DNA of 64,000 nucleotides from Candidatus Poribacteria bacterium (GTDB lineage: Bacteria > Poribacteria > WGA-4E > WGA-3G): assembly GCA_022827185.1 (NCBI GenBank), contig JAJDTM010000026.1, forward strand, positions 1-64,000, read 5' to 3'. The notes below the pieces were generated by a model. That model was not told the DNA's origin. It searched no databases and saw only the letters and a program-made list of their open reading frames with translations. Of this stretch, positions 35,616 through 44,379 are shown piece after piece. Numbering within the stretch: the stretch's first letter is position 1; each line of letters begins with the position of its first letter. The position numbers and the translations under genes were made by a program.

Positions 35616-36005
35616 ATGAATCAGATTGAATTTTATCAAGCTAAACTCAATTATGAAACAGATTCTTGGGATCTTTATGAGGCACTCAATAACGGAGAAC
35701 CTATCGTCGTCATAGATGCGCGTTCTCCAGAGGCTTACGCACTTGAACACATACCTACATCCATAAATATACCGCATCGAACAATGTCTGAGACGACTAC
35801 AAGTGAACTTGATAAATCAAAGGTGTATGTGACATACTGTGATGGTATCGGCTGTAATGCTTCTACCAAAGGTGCCTTGAATATGGCGAAGTTGGGGTTT
35901 CAGGTTAAGGAGCTGATGGGGGGTTTGGATTGGTGGAAGCGTGATGGCTATGAAACAAAAGGTAAGCAAGGCGTTTCGGGAACTGAAGTTGTGTGCGGAT
36001 GCTAA
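35616..36005 (+). CDS. Rhodanese-like sulfurtransferase domain protein
   Basis: A 129-residue single-domain rhodanese, cytoplasmic. The ATG at 35616 follows GAAGGAAAAG; a longer frame from 35550 overlaps the preceding gene and is rejected. GEPIVVIDARSPEAYALEHI and PTSINIPHRTM are rhodanese strands. The active-site loop YCDGIGCNASTKGA carries the first cysteine as persulfide acceptor, with a second cysteine in the loop. KGALNMAKLGFQVKELMGGL and WKRDGYE complete the fold. Physiological acceptor unknown. Confidence 0.9.
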   Translation: MNQIEFYQAKLNYETDSWDLYEALNNGEPIVVIDARSPEAYALEHIPTSINIPHRTMSETTTSELDKSKVYVTYCDGIGCNASTKGALNMAKLGFQVKELMGGLDWWKRDGYETKGKQGVSGTEVVCGC

Positions 36006-36027
36006 AGACAGTAGTAAAAAATTTAAT

Positions 36028-36056
36028 TTGCAACAGCAGACAAGATACGGTATAAT
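36028..36056 (+). promoter_or_regulatory. Sigma-70-type promoter, distal copy before tRNA-Asn
   Basis: TTGCAA (36028-36033), a 17-base spacer and TATAAT (36051-36056). It resembles the promoter 73 bases downstream, including the TTAATT(T)GC upstream bases and the TATAATTAA extension, which points to a local duplication. Confidence 0.6.
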
Positions 36057-36100
36057 TAACGTCAGTCTATTTCGCGTACAGCAAAAAAGTAGTATTTAAC

Positions 36101-36129
36101 TTGCAATTGCTGACGGGATAGGGTATAAT
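36101..36129 (+). promoter_or_regulatory. Sigma-70-type promoter, proximal, of tRNA-Asn
   Basis: TTGCAA (36101-36106), a 17-base spacer and TATAAT (36124-36129). The tRNA begins 12 bases after the -10, as expected for a tRNA with a very short leader. Confidence 0.75.
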
Positions 36130-36141
36130 TAATATTAATAT

Positions 36142-36214
36142 TCCCCCATAGCTCAGTCGGTAGAGCAGATGGCTGTTAACCATCGTGTCGGCGGTTCGAG
36201 TCCGTCTGGGGGAG
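36142..36214 (+). tRNA. tRNA-Asn (GTT anticodon)
   Basis: A complete cloverleaf. The acceptor stem is TCCCCCA with TGGGGGA. The anticodon stem GATGG/CCATC encloses the loop CTGTTAA, giving GTT for asparagine. The T-loop GGTTCGAGTCC is intact. CCA is not encoded; G is the discriminator base at 36214. Confidence 0.93.
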
Positions 36215-36315
36215 TTTTCAATTTTGCTGGCGGGCTTTGGTGGTCAAGGTTCGTCAGCAAAAATTTTTTAACATGCCTTGTTCAAACTTGCTCTATTTCT
36301 CCAATGGAGGTCAAC

Positions 36316-37140
36316 ATGCCTAAGAAATTTACCGATGCACAGCTGGATGAACTCTTAGCGAAAGGCTACTTAATTGTACCCGACTACTATTCAGGTGAAC
36401 AACTTGCGGAGATGCAAGCTGCTCAACGCCGTGTACTCCCGACATGGGAAGAAGTTAAGGATGACCCGCCCCCCGGTGGCGCGATTTTGACCGAATTCCC
36501 GCCCGCTGAAATGGCGTTACTGCGCGGCATCGTGGATCACGATGCATGGGAATTCGCACGTAAATTTCTGAAAACGGAGCATATTCATTTCCGTGCTGGG
36601 TGTATGATTGCACGCTATCCCGGATTTAAAGGCCCGGGTGTTGATAGCGATCCGAGCAATTTGCACATTGATAACGGCAACAACTCACTGCTACCACAAT
36701 CTGAGAGTGCTCGTGAATTTGGGCAACTCGGCTTTTGGGTACACCTTGAGGATGTAGACAAAGACCAAGCACCGCTTAGACTTCTTGCGAAGGAATACGG
36801 ACGGGATACCTCTAAATACGAACCTCTTGTTTGTAAAGGCGGAACTGTCTGTATTTTTAACAACTATACACTGCATTCAGCGAGCGATTATCTACGGGAA
36901 GACGGACAACGTTTCACGTGGGGATTCGGTCTGGGACGCGCAGACCACTATTGGGAAGGTTTTCGGCACTACACAGATAAAGGGCGAAACGCGACATTCT
37001 CAAAATTCATCGGCACGCTAACGGCAGCGGAGCGTGAGGTTTTTCGATTTCCACCCGCGGGGCACCCATACTACACACCGCAAACGCTTCAGGCGTTAGA
37101 AGAACAGTATCCCGGTTGGAACGCACGTGGAGAGTATTAG
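36316..37140 (+). CDS. Phytanoyl-CoA dioxygenase (PhyH) family protein
   Basis: A 274-residue Fe(II)/2-oxoglutarate-dependent oxygenase. The ATG at 36316 follows AATGGAGG; the longer frame would overlap tRNA-Asn and is rejected. The double-stranded beta-helix is marked by the HxD motif in NLHIDNGNNSLLP, the distal histidine in NNYTLHSASDYL and the 2-oxoglutarate arginine in GQRFTWGFG. The N-terminal FTDAQLDELLAKGYLIVPDY is typical. PhyH paralogs are numerous in Poribacteria, mostly of unknown substrate. The gene begins about 100 bases after the tRNA. Confidence 0.88.
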   Translation: MPKKFTDAQLDELLAKGYLIVPDYYSGEQLAEMQAAQRRVLPTWEEVKDDPPPGGAILTEFPPAEMALLRGIVDHDAWEFARKFLKTEHIHFRAGCMIARYPGFKGPGVDSDPSNLHIDNGNNSLLPQSESAREFGQLGFWVHLEDVDKDQAPLRLLAKEYGRDTSKYEPLVCKGGTVCIFNNYTLHSASDYLREDGQRFTWGFGLGRADHYWEGFRHYTDKGRNATFSKFIGTLTAAEREVFRFPPAGHPYYTPQTLQALEEQYPGWNARGEY

Positions 37141-37323
37141 TCGTATATTTGTTAAATGCCCCAACTGATTACCTTTTCAGGCGTAAGTACCCTTAAAGCA
37201 TATCAAGATTATTTTCGCACGCTTGAGCTCGTCCTCTCTGTTTTCCAATTCTACGTCTTTAGCTTGGAGTGTCGTGATGCTTCGTCATTGTGTAAGTCCT
37301 ATTGAATATGAGGATTGTTTTTC

Positions 37324-38049
37324 ATGAAAAACATGGTGTTAATACCCGCTGGCAATCTTGAGATCGGAAGCGTCAACGCTTTTTATATTGACACGTACCC
37401 CGTGAGAAATCTTGAATACCAGCAGTTTCTTGTTGAAAACCCCCAGTGGCGAAAATCGCATCTTAAAGATAGGTTTCACGACGGGGACTACCTAAAGCAT
37501 TGGGATGGCAATACCTACCCCGAAGGAAAAGCGAATCACCCTGTTGTCTACATCAGTTGGTTTGCGGCGGTGGCTTACGCTTTGTGGGCAGGGAAGCGAC
37601 TCCCTACAGAAGCTGAATGGGAATACGCTGCACGCGGCGGGCTTGCGAATCAGAACTATCCGTGGGGTGATACGAGCGATACTACCAAAGCGAACTATGA
37701 TAGAAAAGTAGGAGATACCACCCCTGTGGGTAAGTATTCACCTAACGGCTACGGCTTGTATGATATAACTGGTAACGTTTGGGAATGGTGTCTTGATCTT
37801 TACGACGATGATTTTTTCTTCGCCACGCCTCGCAAGAATCCGCGCGCAGGAACGAATGAGATTGGTTGGTTGATAGCCAATTTCACAGACATTGAAACGA
37901 TCCCCATAAGGGCGTTACGCGGTGGGGGTTGGAGTGCCACCGAAAAAGGTATCTGCGTCACCCATCGCTTATTGCTTTCACCGACAAACACAATCTACGA
38001 TTACGGTTTCCGTTGTGCGCAGTCAACGTCAGGAACGACTACCCGGTAG
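37324..38049 (+). CDS. SUMF1/formylglycine-generating-enzyme-like protein
   Basis: A 241-residue FGE/SUMF1-fold protein, cytoplasmic. The ATG at 37324 is preferred over the TTG nine bases upstream. Family blocks are MVLIPAGNLEIGS, YQQFLVENPQW, HPVVYISWFAAVAYALWAGK, RLPTEAEWEYAARGG, YPWGD, GYGLYDITGNVWEWC, RGGGWSATEKG and YDYGFRCAQ. A true FGE oxidises cysteine in sulfatases using a metal-bound cysteine pair; I cannot place that pair here, so this may be an EgtB-like or non-enzymatic relative. No sulfatase gene is nearby. Confidence 0.85.
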   Translation: MKNMVLIPAGNLEIGSVNAFYIDTYPVRNLEYQQFLVENPQWRKSHLKDRFHDGDYLKHWDGNTYPEGKANHPVVYISWFAAVAYALWAGKRLPTEAEWEYAARGGLANQNYPWGDTSDTTKANYDRKVGDTTPVGKYSPNGYGLYDITGNVWEWCLDLYDDDFFFATPRKNPRAGTNEIGWLIANFTDIETIPIRALRGGGWSATEKGICVTHRLLLSPTNTIYDYGFRCAQSTSGTTTR

Positions 38050-38170
38050 GAACAAGACGCGCCATAGTGGCCGGCTTTTTCGGCAGCAATACCACAGTTC
38101 CGCTACACAGAAAGGACATAAGGGACGGACAGGCTCCAGATTACTTTCCGCTGCATAAAGGAGATTGCTT

Positions 38171-38686
38171 GTGAGATGCTTACTATATTTCTGTTGTTTG
38201 TCAATTGTTCTTATAGGCTGCGGTTCTAAACGTTATGAGAATATACCGCAGGATCCCATACATCTTCAGGCGAAAGTGGATGCTGAATCGGATGCCAAAC
38301 ACGATGTCAATTTACCGGCTTATTTTGGCGCAGGCATGAGTGTACCTCTCGCCGCAGGGATGTGCGCTTTGACGACTGGATGTATTGCTGACTTGCATTT
38401 TGGACATAGTCAGCCCGAACCTTCATACATAATTGCTGCAGTGAGTGCTGCAACGGTCTTCAGTCTGCTGACTCGATATTATACCCGTCTCCATCCACCG
38501 AATCCGCCACCTGAAAGATTGATCGGAAAATCGCCTGAATACGTCAAGTTTTACGCCGATGCTTATCGGGCGAAAATGCGATCGTATCAGATTAAATCAG
38601 GTGCCGCAGGATCCGTTTTCGGTTGCCTGACCCTAACCGGTGGGACCATTATTATTTTTTTCGGTGCGGTTGGTATAGATGAGTAA
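38171..38686 (+). CDS. Small putative lipoprotein of unknown function
   Basis: A 171-residue lipoprotein. The start is GTG at 38171, seven bases after AAAGGAG; the TTG two codons earlier is too close to that box. The N-terminus has a lipobox (IVLIGCGS, Cys near 17). Two hydrophobic stretches follow, MSVPLAAGMCALTTGCIADL and AAVSAATVFSLLTRY, then a charged helix and a final TLTGGTIIIFFGAVGI. So it is a lipid-anchored protein with two to three membrane segments. It is not recognised as a known family. Confidence 0.65.
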   Translation: MRCLLYFCCLSIVLIGCGSKRYENIPQDPIHLQAKVDAESDAKHDVNLPAYFGAGMSVPLAAGMCALTTGCIADLHFGHSQPEPSYIIAAVSAATVFSLLTRYYTRLHPPNPPPERLIGKSPEYVKFYADAYRAKMRSYQIKSGAAGSVFGCLTLTGGTIIIFFGAVGIDE

Positions 38687-38796
38687 AGCGGCAAACGAAA
38701 CGCTGTCCCTGAAGCTGGTACTTCGAGGTTACGAACTGACTAAGCTGTCCGACGACACACCAATCCGAGCGGAGATCATCAAGATTGGAGGATTCC

Positions 38797-39324
38797 ATGG
38801 CTTTATTTAGGAGAAGGCAGAAAATGTGTGTGTTAGCCGTTTTTTGTTTGGCTATTACCATCTTATCTTCATGTGGCGATTTTCAAGACGAAACACCTGA
38901 TCCCGAAACACTCGACCTCTTTGAGGTGTTTTTTCGCTATAAATTTGAAAATAATGCCTCCGCACAACAACAAGATGCCGAGGCGTATTTCTTGGAAATT
39001 GAGGGAGAAGACCCTTCGCCCGAATTTCTTGCGCGATTTAAGGGACACTCGCCACCTATAAAGAAAGGTTCGGAATTTGTAATGGGAGGCATCGTGGTTG
39101 AGGGAGAGGCTCCAACGGAGGAGAATGGTCTTCTCTTCCGAGAGGGGAACGGTCTTCTCTTCCGAATTGATAGTTATAGATGGGTTGGTGTGTTTGGAAA
39201 TTGTGTTAAAATTTCTGGCGGATACTCTGAAGGCGATCTTAGCGCGTCTTGGGGTGCATACATTTGGATCCGAAGAAAAGGGAAGTGGGAATTGGAATTT
39301 ATTGGTGCCAGAGCGATCGCATAG
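38797..39324 (+). CDS. Small putative lipoprotein with a tandem-duplicated motif
   Basis: A 175-residue lipoprotein starting at ATG 38797 behind GGAGG. A basic N-terminus (ALFRRRQK) and VFCLAITILSSCG give a signal peptide with lipobox cysteine near residue 26. Residues near 105-125 repeat NGLLFREG then NGLLFRID, encoded by an imperfect tandem duplication in the DNA at about 39120-39165. The rest has many charged residues and ends in IWIRRKGKWELEFIGARAIA, suggesting beta structure. No family was recognised. Confidence 0.62.
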   Translation: MALFRRRQKMCVLAVFCLAITILSSCGDFQDETPDPETLDLFEVFFRYKFENNASAQQQDAEAYFLEIEGEDPSPEFLARFKGHSPPIKKGSEFVMGGIVVEGEAPTEENGLLFREGNGLLFRIDSYRWVGVFGNCVKISGGYSEGDLSASWGAYIWIRRKGKWELEFIGARAIA

Positions 39325-39352
39325 ATTGGTGTCGTGAAATTGGAGGGAAATG

Positions 39353-40987
39353 TTAAAAACCGGTTTTTCGGAGCGGTTCGGACATCAACCATCCGATAGC
39401 GTTGATAATATCGTCTTGGCGTTCCTGCAGCATGACTTCAATGAGTGCAGGTTGCTCAGCGGCGAGTGCGTCGCGTAAGGTTTCCTTGAAATCACCTAAA
39501 TCCTCAACCCGTTTGGCATACGCACCGAAAGATTTTGCGAATTCAACGAAATCAGGATTAACAAGGTCTGTATCAATCGTGCGTCCCTCACATCCCTTTA
39601 CTTGAGACCCTTTAATCGCTGACAGCGCACCGTCATTCACCACAATCGCTACGACGTTGATACCGTATTTCATGGCGGTTGCCATCTCCACTGCCCCCAT
39701 CAAAAACCCACCATCGCCGCTGAAACAGATAACCGGACGATCAGGGTAGGCGACTTTGGCACCGATGGCGGCTGGATAGGCGTGTCCTAACGCTACGCCG
39801 ATATTCGGATAGAGGAAGGTTCTCGGATCGTAGATCGGAAATTCCGCAAAGGAAGCATAGCCGAGTGCGTGGACATCAATTGCGTAGATAGTATCTCGTG
39901 GAAGCACATCCTGTAATTCGTGGATGACCGGTAATGACGGTTGTGCATCAAATTTAGTGCGGAGTTCTGTCAGCACCTCGTTCCATCCATTTTGCCCGGG
40001 GACAACATCCTCAATGAGTGCCTGCAACGTCAATTTCATATCACCGACGACCCCCACATCACACGGGTATTCACGTCCAATCTCGTCTGCATCTTCGTCA
40101 ATTTGGATGAAGGGTTGCGGCAGTTGGAGGCTCCAATTACGGGTATCAATAGAGGTAAAGCGTGGTCCGATGCCGATGAGACAGTCGGCGCGTTGGAGTG
40201 CCTCACGTCCGAGATAGCCGTAGCAGATTTGGAGTGCCAACGGATGGTCCTCAGACAATACACCCTTTCCATTGCGGGTAACAATGACAGGCGCGTTCAA
40301 TTTTTCGGCAAGGAGACGTAACTCGTTTCGGGCATCTGCGTGGAAAACGGCAGATCCAGCGAAGATCAGCGGCATTTTGGCGTTGCGGATTGTTTCAACA
40401 GCGGTGCTGAGGTCTGTATCGTCGGGTGGCGGTAATTCCGCACGTTCCACACGCGGCGGGATTCGTACCTCTCCTTCTCCTGTAACGACATCCATCGGGA
40501 ATTCCAGCACCGTCGGTCCGGGTCTCCCGTTCCGCATTGCTTTAAAGGCGTTTTCCACAACGACAGGAATCTCAGCGACGGTATGGGCGATGGCGCAGTA
40601 CTTGGTGAGCGATTCAAAGAACCGCATCTGATCCAAGCCGTGGAACATCTTGCTTGGATGCTTGCTATAGAGGCTGGAATCGCTCTGTCCGGTGATTAGC
40701 ATCACAGGCGCGCAATCGGTAAATGCCTCTAAAATTCCAGTTGATGCGTTACTGGCACCTGGTCCCGGGACGGTGATAGCGACACCCACTTCACCCGTCG
40801 CGCGGGCGAAACCGTCTGCCATCTGCGTTGCTGCGTATTCGTGTCGGACGAGGTAGTGGTCAATCGTGTCTTTCCCACGGCGCAGCAGGGCATCGTAGAT
40901 CTGAATATTTTGGGTACCGGGCATTCCGAAAACCGCTGAGACGCCCTGTGCTTTCAAGCATTCGATGAGAATATCTCCGCCTCTCAC
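39353..40987 (-). CDS. Thiamine-pyrophosphate-dependent enzyme (acetolactate-synthase/benzoylformate-decarboxylase family)
   Basis: A 544-residue cytoplasmic TPP enzyme. The start is GTG at 40987 behind GGAGACTAACAC. The N-terminal FGMPGTQNIQIYD and HEYAATQMADGFARATG contain the catalytic-type glutamate; the C-terminal SGDGGFLMGAVEMATAMKYG to VVND is the TPP-binding motif. All three TPP domains are present, and an FAD-binding middle domain is not obvious. Acetolactate synthase, a decarboxylase or a carboligase are possible; no small subunit or ilv gene is adjacent. A 44-codon ORF directly upstream may be co-translated. Confidence 0.87.
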   Translation of the reverse strand: MRGGDILIECLKAQGVSAVFGMPGTQNIQIYDALLRRGKDTIDHYLVRHEYAATQMADGFARATGEVGVAITVPGPGASNASTGILEAFTDCAPVMLITGQSDSSLYSKHPSKMFHGLDQMRFFESLTKYCAIAHTVAEIPVVVENAFKAMRNGRPGPTVLEFPMDVVTGEGEVRIPPRVERAELPPPDDTDLSTAVETIRNAKMPLIFAGSAVFHADARNELRLLAEKLNAPVIVTRNGKGVLSEDHPLALQICYGYLGREALQRADCLIGIGPRFTSIDTRNWSLQLPQPFIQIDEDADEIGREYPCDVGVVGDMKLTLQALIEDVVPGQNGWNEVLTELRTKFDAQPSLPVIHELQDVLPRDTIYAIDVHALGYASFAEFPIYDPRTFLYPNIGVALGHAYPAAIGAKVAYPDRPVICFSGDGGFLMGAVEMATAMKYGINVVAIVVNDGALSAIKGSQVKGCEGRTIDTDLVNPDFVEFAKSFGAYAKRVEDLGDFKETLRDALAAEQPALIEVMLQERQDDIINAIGWLMSEPLRKTGF

Positions 40988-40990
40988 GTG

Positions 40991-41125
40991 TTAGTCTCCT
41001 TTGTGTTTACTGAGAAAATTTTCTAACCATGCATCGGGATCGTAGCCGAGTCGGCGTAGCAATTGACATCCGATGCGTTTTAGAAAATTGGGCATGAGGT
41101 TAAAGAGTTTAAGTTGCCAATTCAT
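40991..41125 (-). CDS. Small ORF (44 aa) directly before the TPP enzyme
   Basis: ATG at 41125 to TAA at 40991 on the minus strand, ending three bases before the GTG of the TPP enzyme. It encodes MNWQLKLFNLMPNFLKRIGC and ends LENFLSKHKGD. The product would be small, basic and amphipathic. Its 3' end contains the ribosome site of the next gene. No family and no strong ribosome site of its own are visible, so it may be a small leader peptide or chance. Confidence 0.35.
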   Translation of the reverse strand: MNWQLKLFNLMPNFLKRIGCQLLRRLGYDPDAWLENFLSKHKGD

Positions 41126-41141
41126 AATTAGTTATGCGCTT

Positions 41142-41228
41142 AAGGCATCAGGATTACAAATCCCTCCTACAAGATAGCGTTGCCAAAGGCATCGGGATTA
41201 CAAATCCTTCCTACAGGATAGCGTTGCC
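41142..41228. repeat. Two tandem copies of a 43-base palindromic repeat
   Basis: Copies at 41142-41184 and 41186-41228 share about 40 of 43 bases and each holds a GGATT-ACA-AATCC palindrome. The second overlaps the end of the ABC ATPase gene, whose TAG stop lies inside it, so the last codons of that gene come from the repeat. Confidence 0.65.
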
Positions 41229-42338
41229 GGTGGTTTTGTCGAAAAAATGCATCCGGTCCTGGACAAACGACACATGAAGATGTTGTCCGATGTCTGCTTT
41301 AAAGTTCGGGGCTGTGCATGCCTTGAGAATCGTATGTGTGCCTGTGGCATCCGTGCCGAGTGTCAGTTCGACGATCGTTTCCGCACCAAGCGGTTCAGCG
41401 CTATAAACTTCAGCCTGAAATGCATTTGGGATAGACTGATGACTTACAAGGACATCCTCAGCGTGTGCACCAAAGATGGCGTCGCTGTTTGAGATGTTGT
41501 CGTTCAGTGCTTTAGCAATTCGTGCGTCTTGGATTGTCACGGAATTACTGTTTCCAGTGTCGCCTGCTAATTTCAATTGAAGTTCGCCATTGGCACTGGC
41601 GATGTCGCATGGGATGCAATTCATGCTCGGGTTACCTATGAAACCGGCGACAAATAAGTTGGCGGGGTGATTGTAGATTTCAGCGGGTGTCCCTAATTGT
41701 TGGATGCTGCCTGCTTCGAGGACGGCGATCCGATCCGCCATTGACATTGCTTCGATCTGGTCGTGTGTTACATAAAAGGTCGTTGTACCGAGTTCACGTT
41801 GCCGCCAGCGGATTTCAGCGCGCATTTCCGTACGGAGTTTCGCATCCAGATTCGATATCGGCTCGTCCATGAGAAAGACTTGCGGACGACGCACCATCGC
41901 TCGTCCAAGTCCGACACGTTGTGTTTCACCGCCGCTTAACTGATTCGGGGTACGCATGAGCAGATGTTCGATGTGGAGCATCTGGGCAATATCTCTAACG
42001 CGCCGGTCGATTTCCTCAGTAGAGAGTTTTCTCGGATGTAATGGAAACGCCATATTCTCGTAGACGCTCAGGTGCGGATAGAGGATATGGGATTGGAAGA
42101 CGAAAGCGACATCCCGTTCTGCAGGGGTTTTATCGTTGACGCTGACCGCATCCAAATAGATTGTGCCTTCTTCCGGTTTGTCTAAGCCAGCGATACAGCG
42201 AAGTGTTGTCGTCTTTCCCGCACCTGTCTGACCAAGGAGCACGAAGAATTCTTGGTCTTGGATATCAAGGGTGATGTCGTCGAGCGCGATAAGATCGCCG
42301 AAGCGTTTTGTGATGTTTTCGAGTTTTACTGTTGCCAT
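41211..42338 (-). CDS. ABC transporter ATP-binding protein (MalK/FbpC type)
   Basis: A 375-residue importer ATPase with a C-terminal regulatory TOBE-type domain. Walker A is GQTGAGKTTT (residues 36-45), the signature LSGGETQRVGLGRAMVRRP, Walker B VFLMDEPISNLDAKLR and the switch histidine YVTHDQIEA. The size and C-terminal domain match MalK/UgpC/FbpC rather than export ATPases. It is divergent from the permease at 42528 and likely its partner. The binding protein is not adjacent. The last codons fall in a palindromic repeat. Confidence 0.9.
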   Translation of the reverse strand: MATVKLENITKRFGDLIALDDITLDIQDQEFFVLLGQTGAGKTTTLRCIAGLDKPEEGTIYLDAVSVNDKTPAERDVAFVFQSHILYPHLSVYENMAFPLHPRKLSTEEIDRRVRDIAQMLHIEHLLMRTPNQLSGGETQRVGLGRAMVRRPQVFLMDEPISNLDAKLRTEMRAEIRWRQRELGTTTFYVTHDQIEAMSMADRIAVLEAGSIQQLGTPAEIYNHPANLFVAGFIGNPSMNCIPCDIASANGELQLKLAGDTGNSNSVTIQDARIAKALNDNISNSDAIFGAHAEDVLVSHQSIPNAFQAEVYSAEPLGAETIVELTLGTDATGTHTILKACTAPNFKADIGQHLHVSFVQDRMHFFDKTTGNAIL

Positions 42339-42435
42339 AAATAATGCTACGATTCTCTATTGTGGATATTGATTTAGTATAGCATGAATAGTGTTTAGCG
42401 GTCAATAAGAATTCGTTTTCAGTTTAAAAAAATAT

Positions 42436-42464
42436 ATGCAATTCGGTAGTGGATAGGGTATAAT
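42436..42464 (+). promoter_or_regulatory. Sigma-70-type promoter upstream of the ABC permease
   Basis: ATGCAA (42436-42441), a 17-base spacer and TATAAT (42459-42464) followed by TAAGGA. It shares TGCAA, the spacing and GG-TATAATTAA with the tRNA-Asn promoters, and lies about 64 bases before the permease ATG. Confidence 0.6.
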
Positions 42465-42527
42465 TAAGGAATAGCCTGCAAACCCGATGCCGTTGAAGGC
42501 ACATAAAAGGTTGGAGAAAGAAAAGAG

Positions 42528-44327
42528 ATGCTGAATCAGTCAGAGACAGAAAAGAATCCATATACGAATCTGTCTTTAATGGACAAAATTAAACGAAAAT
42601 ACGATTTAACACCCTCAATCACACTTGTGCTCGGATTGACGACCCTGTTTTTTGTTGTTTTCCTTATATACCCGCTTCTCTATGTCTTCAAAGAGGCGTT
42701 CTGGATTGAAAATAGGTTCACGCTTGCCTACTTTAAACTGATGGTGACCGATCCGAATATCCGGGAACTGGTTGTCAACAGTTTCAATATCGGTGTAATG
42801 GTCACCATAGTGACGAGCATCATCAGTCTTCCACTCGCATATTTCTTGACACGCTATCGGTATCCGGGACGGAATATGTTACGCTCTGTTATCCTAATCC
42901 CGATGATTATGCCACCTTTTGTCGGGGCGCTTGGCATGCAGAAGTTGTTCGGGTTATATGGAAGCGTCAATATGCTTCTCGTCAAACTTGGGCTGATTGA
43001 TATGGCGGGAACTATTGACTGGTTCCGTGGCGGCTTTTGGGGTGTGGTGATGTTATCAACATTGCACCTGTATCCGATAATGTATCTCAATATCGTAGCG
43101 GCACTTTCAAACGTTGATCCGAGTCTGGAGGAAGCCGCGGAAAATATGGGGGCATCACGGTTCCAAGTTTTCCGTCAGATAACACTCCCCTTGATGATGC
43201 CCGGTTATTTCGCAGGCGCGATTCTCGTCTTTATCTGGGCGTTCACGGACCTCGGTACACCGCTAATCTTTAATTATAATGAAGTTGTAGCGGTGCAAAT
43301 TTTTCGACAAGTGACTGAGGCGAACACAAACCCGATGGGATACGCGCTCGTTGTCCTAATTATCGTTCTAACAGCGCTCGCCTTTTATGTTTCTAAACGC
43401 TGGACAGGGAGTAAGCACTATGAGATGCTCGGTAGGGGGCATGTGACATCCCGTGAGACGGATGCAAGATGGGGTATGCGGACGATCATCTATCTGTTTA
43501 TCGGTGGATTGACGTTTATGGCATTGTTACCACATATCAGTGTCATCCTTGTCTCCTTAACGCCGGATGCAAGCCAGTGGCGGTTGAGTATCTTACCGCA
43601 ATCCTGGACCTTCGCACATTATATTGAGACCTTCACACATGACGATACACTGCCGAGTATCTTTAACAGTCTCAAATACAGTATTTTCAGCACGCTGTTG
43701 GCACTCTTGGTCGGTATCGTGATATCGTACCTATTAACCCGGAAACGTCTCCCGTTCCAAAACCTATTGGATGCTGTCGCAATGTTACCGTTAGCGTTAC
43801 CGGGGGTTGCAATCGCGTTTGGGTATATGGGCAGCTTCGCAGATACGACGCTTCTACTGAGGTATTTCCCTGATGGGTTCGTTTCTGTCATAGACCCTCG
43901 GAAGAACCCGACGTTTCTTCTGATTATTAGTTATGCGGTACGACGGTTGCCATATATGTTGCGCTCTATCTACGCCGGACTCCAACAGACAAGTGTGAGT
44001 TACGAAGAAGCATCACAAAACATGGGGGCGACACCGATCCGAACTTTGTATAAGATAACCTTACCCTTGGTTATCGCGAATATCCTCGCGGGTGCGATTC
44101 TCGTTTTTTCCTTCTCTATGTTAGAAGTCAGTGATAGTTTAATTTTAGCGATGAAAGACGATTACTATCCGATTACAAAAGCGATTTGGTCACTCTCTCA
44201 ACGTCCCGACCACGGTGCATATACGGCGAGTGCGCTCGGTGTGGTAGGGATGTTAATCTTAATTGCGTGTCTGCTCGGTGCCGGACGCGTGCTTGGCGGA
44301 AAGTTAGGCGAAATTTTCCGGATTTAA
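42528..44327 (+). CDS. ABC transporter permease, two fused permease domains (FbpB type)
   Basis: A 599-residue inner-membrane permease with two BPD_transp_1 halves. The EAA loops appear as SLEEAAENMGASRFQVFRQI and SYEEASQNMGATPIRTLYKI, the docking sites for the ATPase. About 12 helices are predicted. It is divergent from the ATPase gene (41211-42338), so together they make a transporter lacking only a binding protein. The type suggests iron, thiamine or putrescine/spermidine import. The ATG follows GGAGAAAGAAAAG. Confidence 0.9.
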   Translation: MLNQSETEKNPYTNLSLMDKIKRKYDLTPSITLVLGLTTLFFVVFLIYPLLYVFKEAFWIENRFTLAYFKLMVTDPNIRELVVNSFNIGVMVTIVTSIISLPLAYFLTRYRYPGRNMLRSVILIPMIMPPFVGALGMQKLFGLYGSVNMLLVKLGLIDMAGTIDWFRGGFWGVVMLSTLHLYPIMYLNIVAALSNVDPSLEEAAENMGASRFQVFRQITLPLMMPGYFAGAILVFIWAFTDLGTPLIFNYNEVVAVQIFRQVTEANTNPMGYALVVLIIVLTALAFYVSKRWTGSKHYEMLGRGHVTSRETDARWGMRTIIYLFIGGLTFMALLPHISVILVSLTPDASQWRLSILPQSWTFAHYIETFTHDDTLPSIFNSLKYSIFSTLLALLVGIVISYLLTRKRLPFQNLLDAVAMLPLALPGVAIAFGYMGSFADTTLLLRYFPDGFVSVIDPRKNPTFLLIISYAVRRLPYMLRSIYAGLQQTSVSYEEASQNMGATPIRTLYKITLPLVIANILAGAILVFSFSMLEVSDSLILAMKDDYYPITKAIWSLSQRPDHGAYTASALGVVGMLILIACLLGAGRVLGGKLGEIFRI

Positions 44328-44379
44328 GAAAATTAAAATCATTAACACCTAACAGTTAAACCCAAGGGAGTCCTTCACT

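Noticed and set aside
36169..36315. Longer N-terminus of the PhyH gene
   Set aside because: It would overlap tRNA-Asn; ATG 36316 has a good ribosome site.
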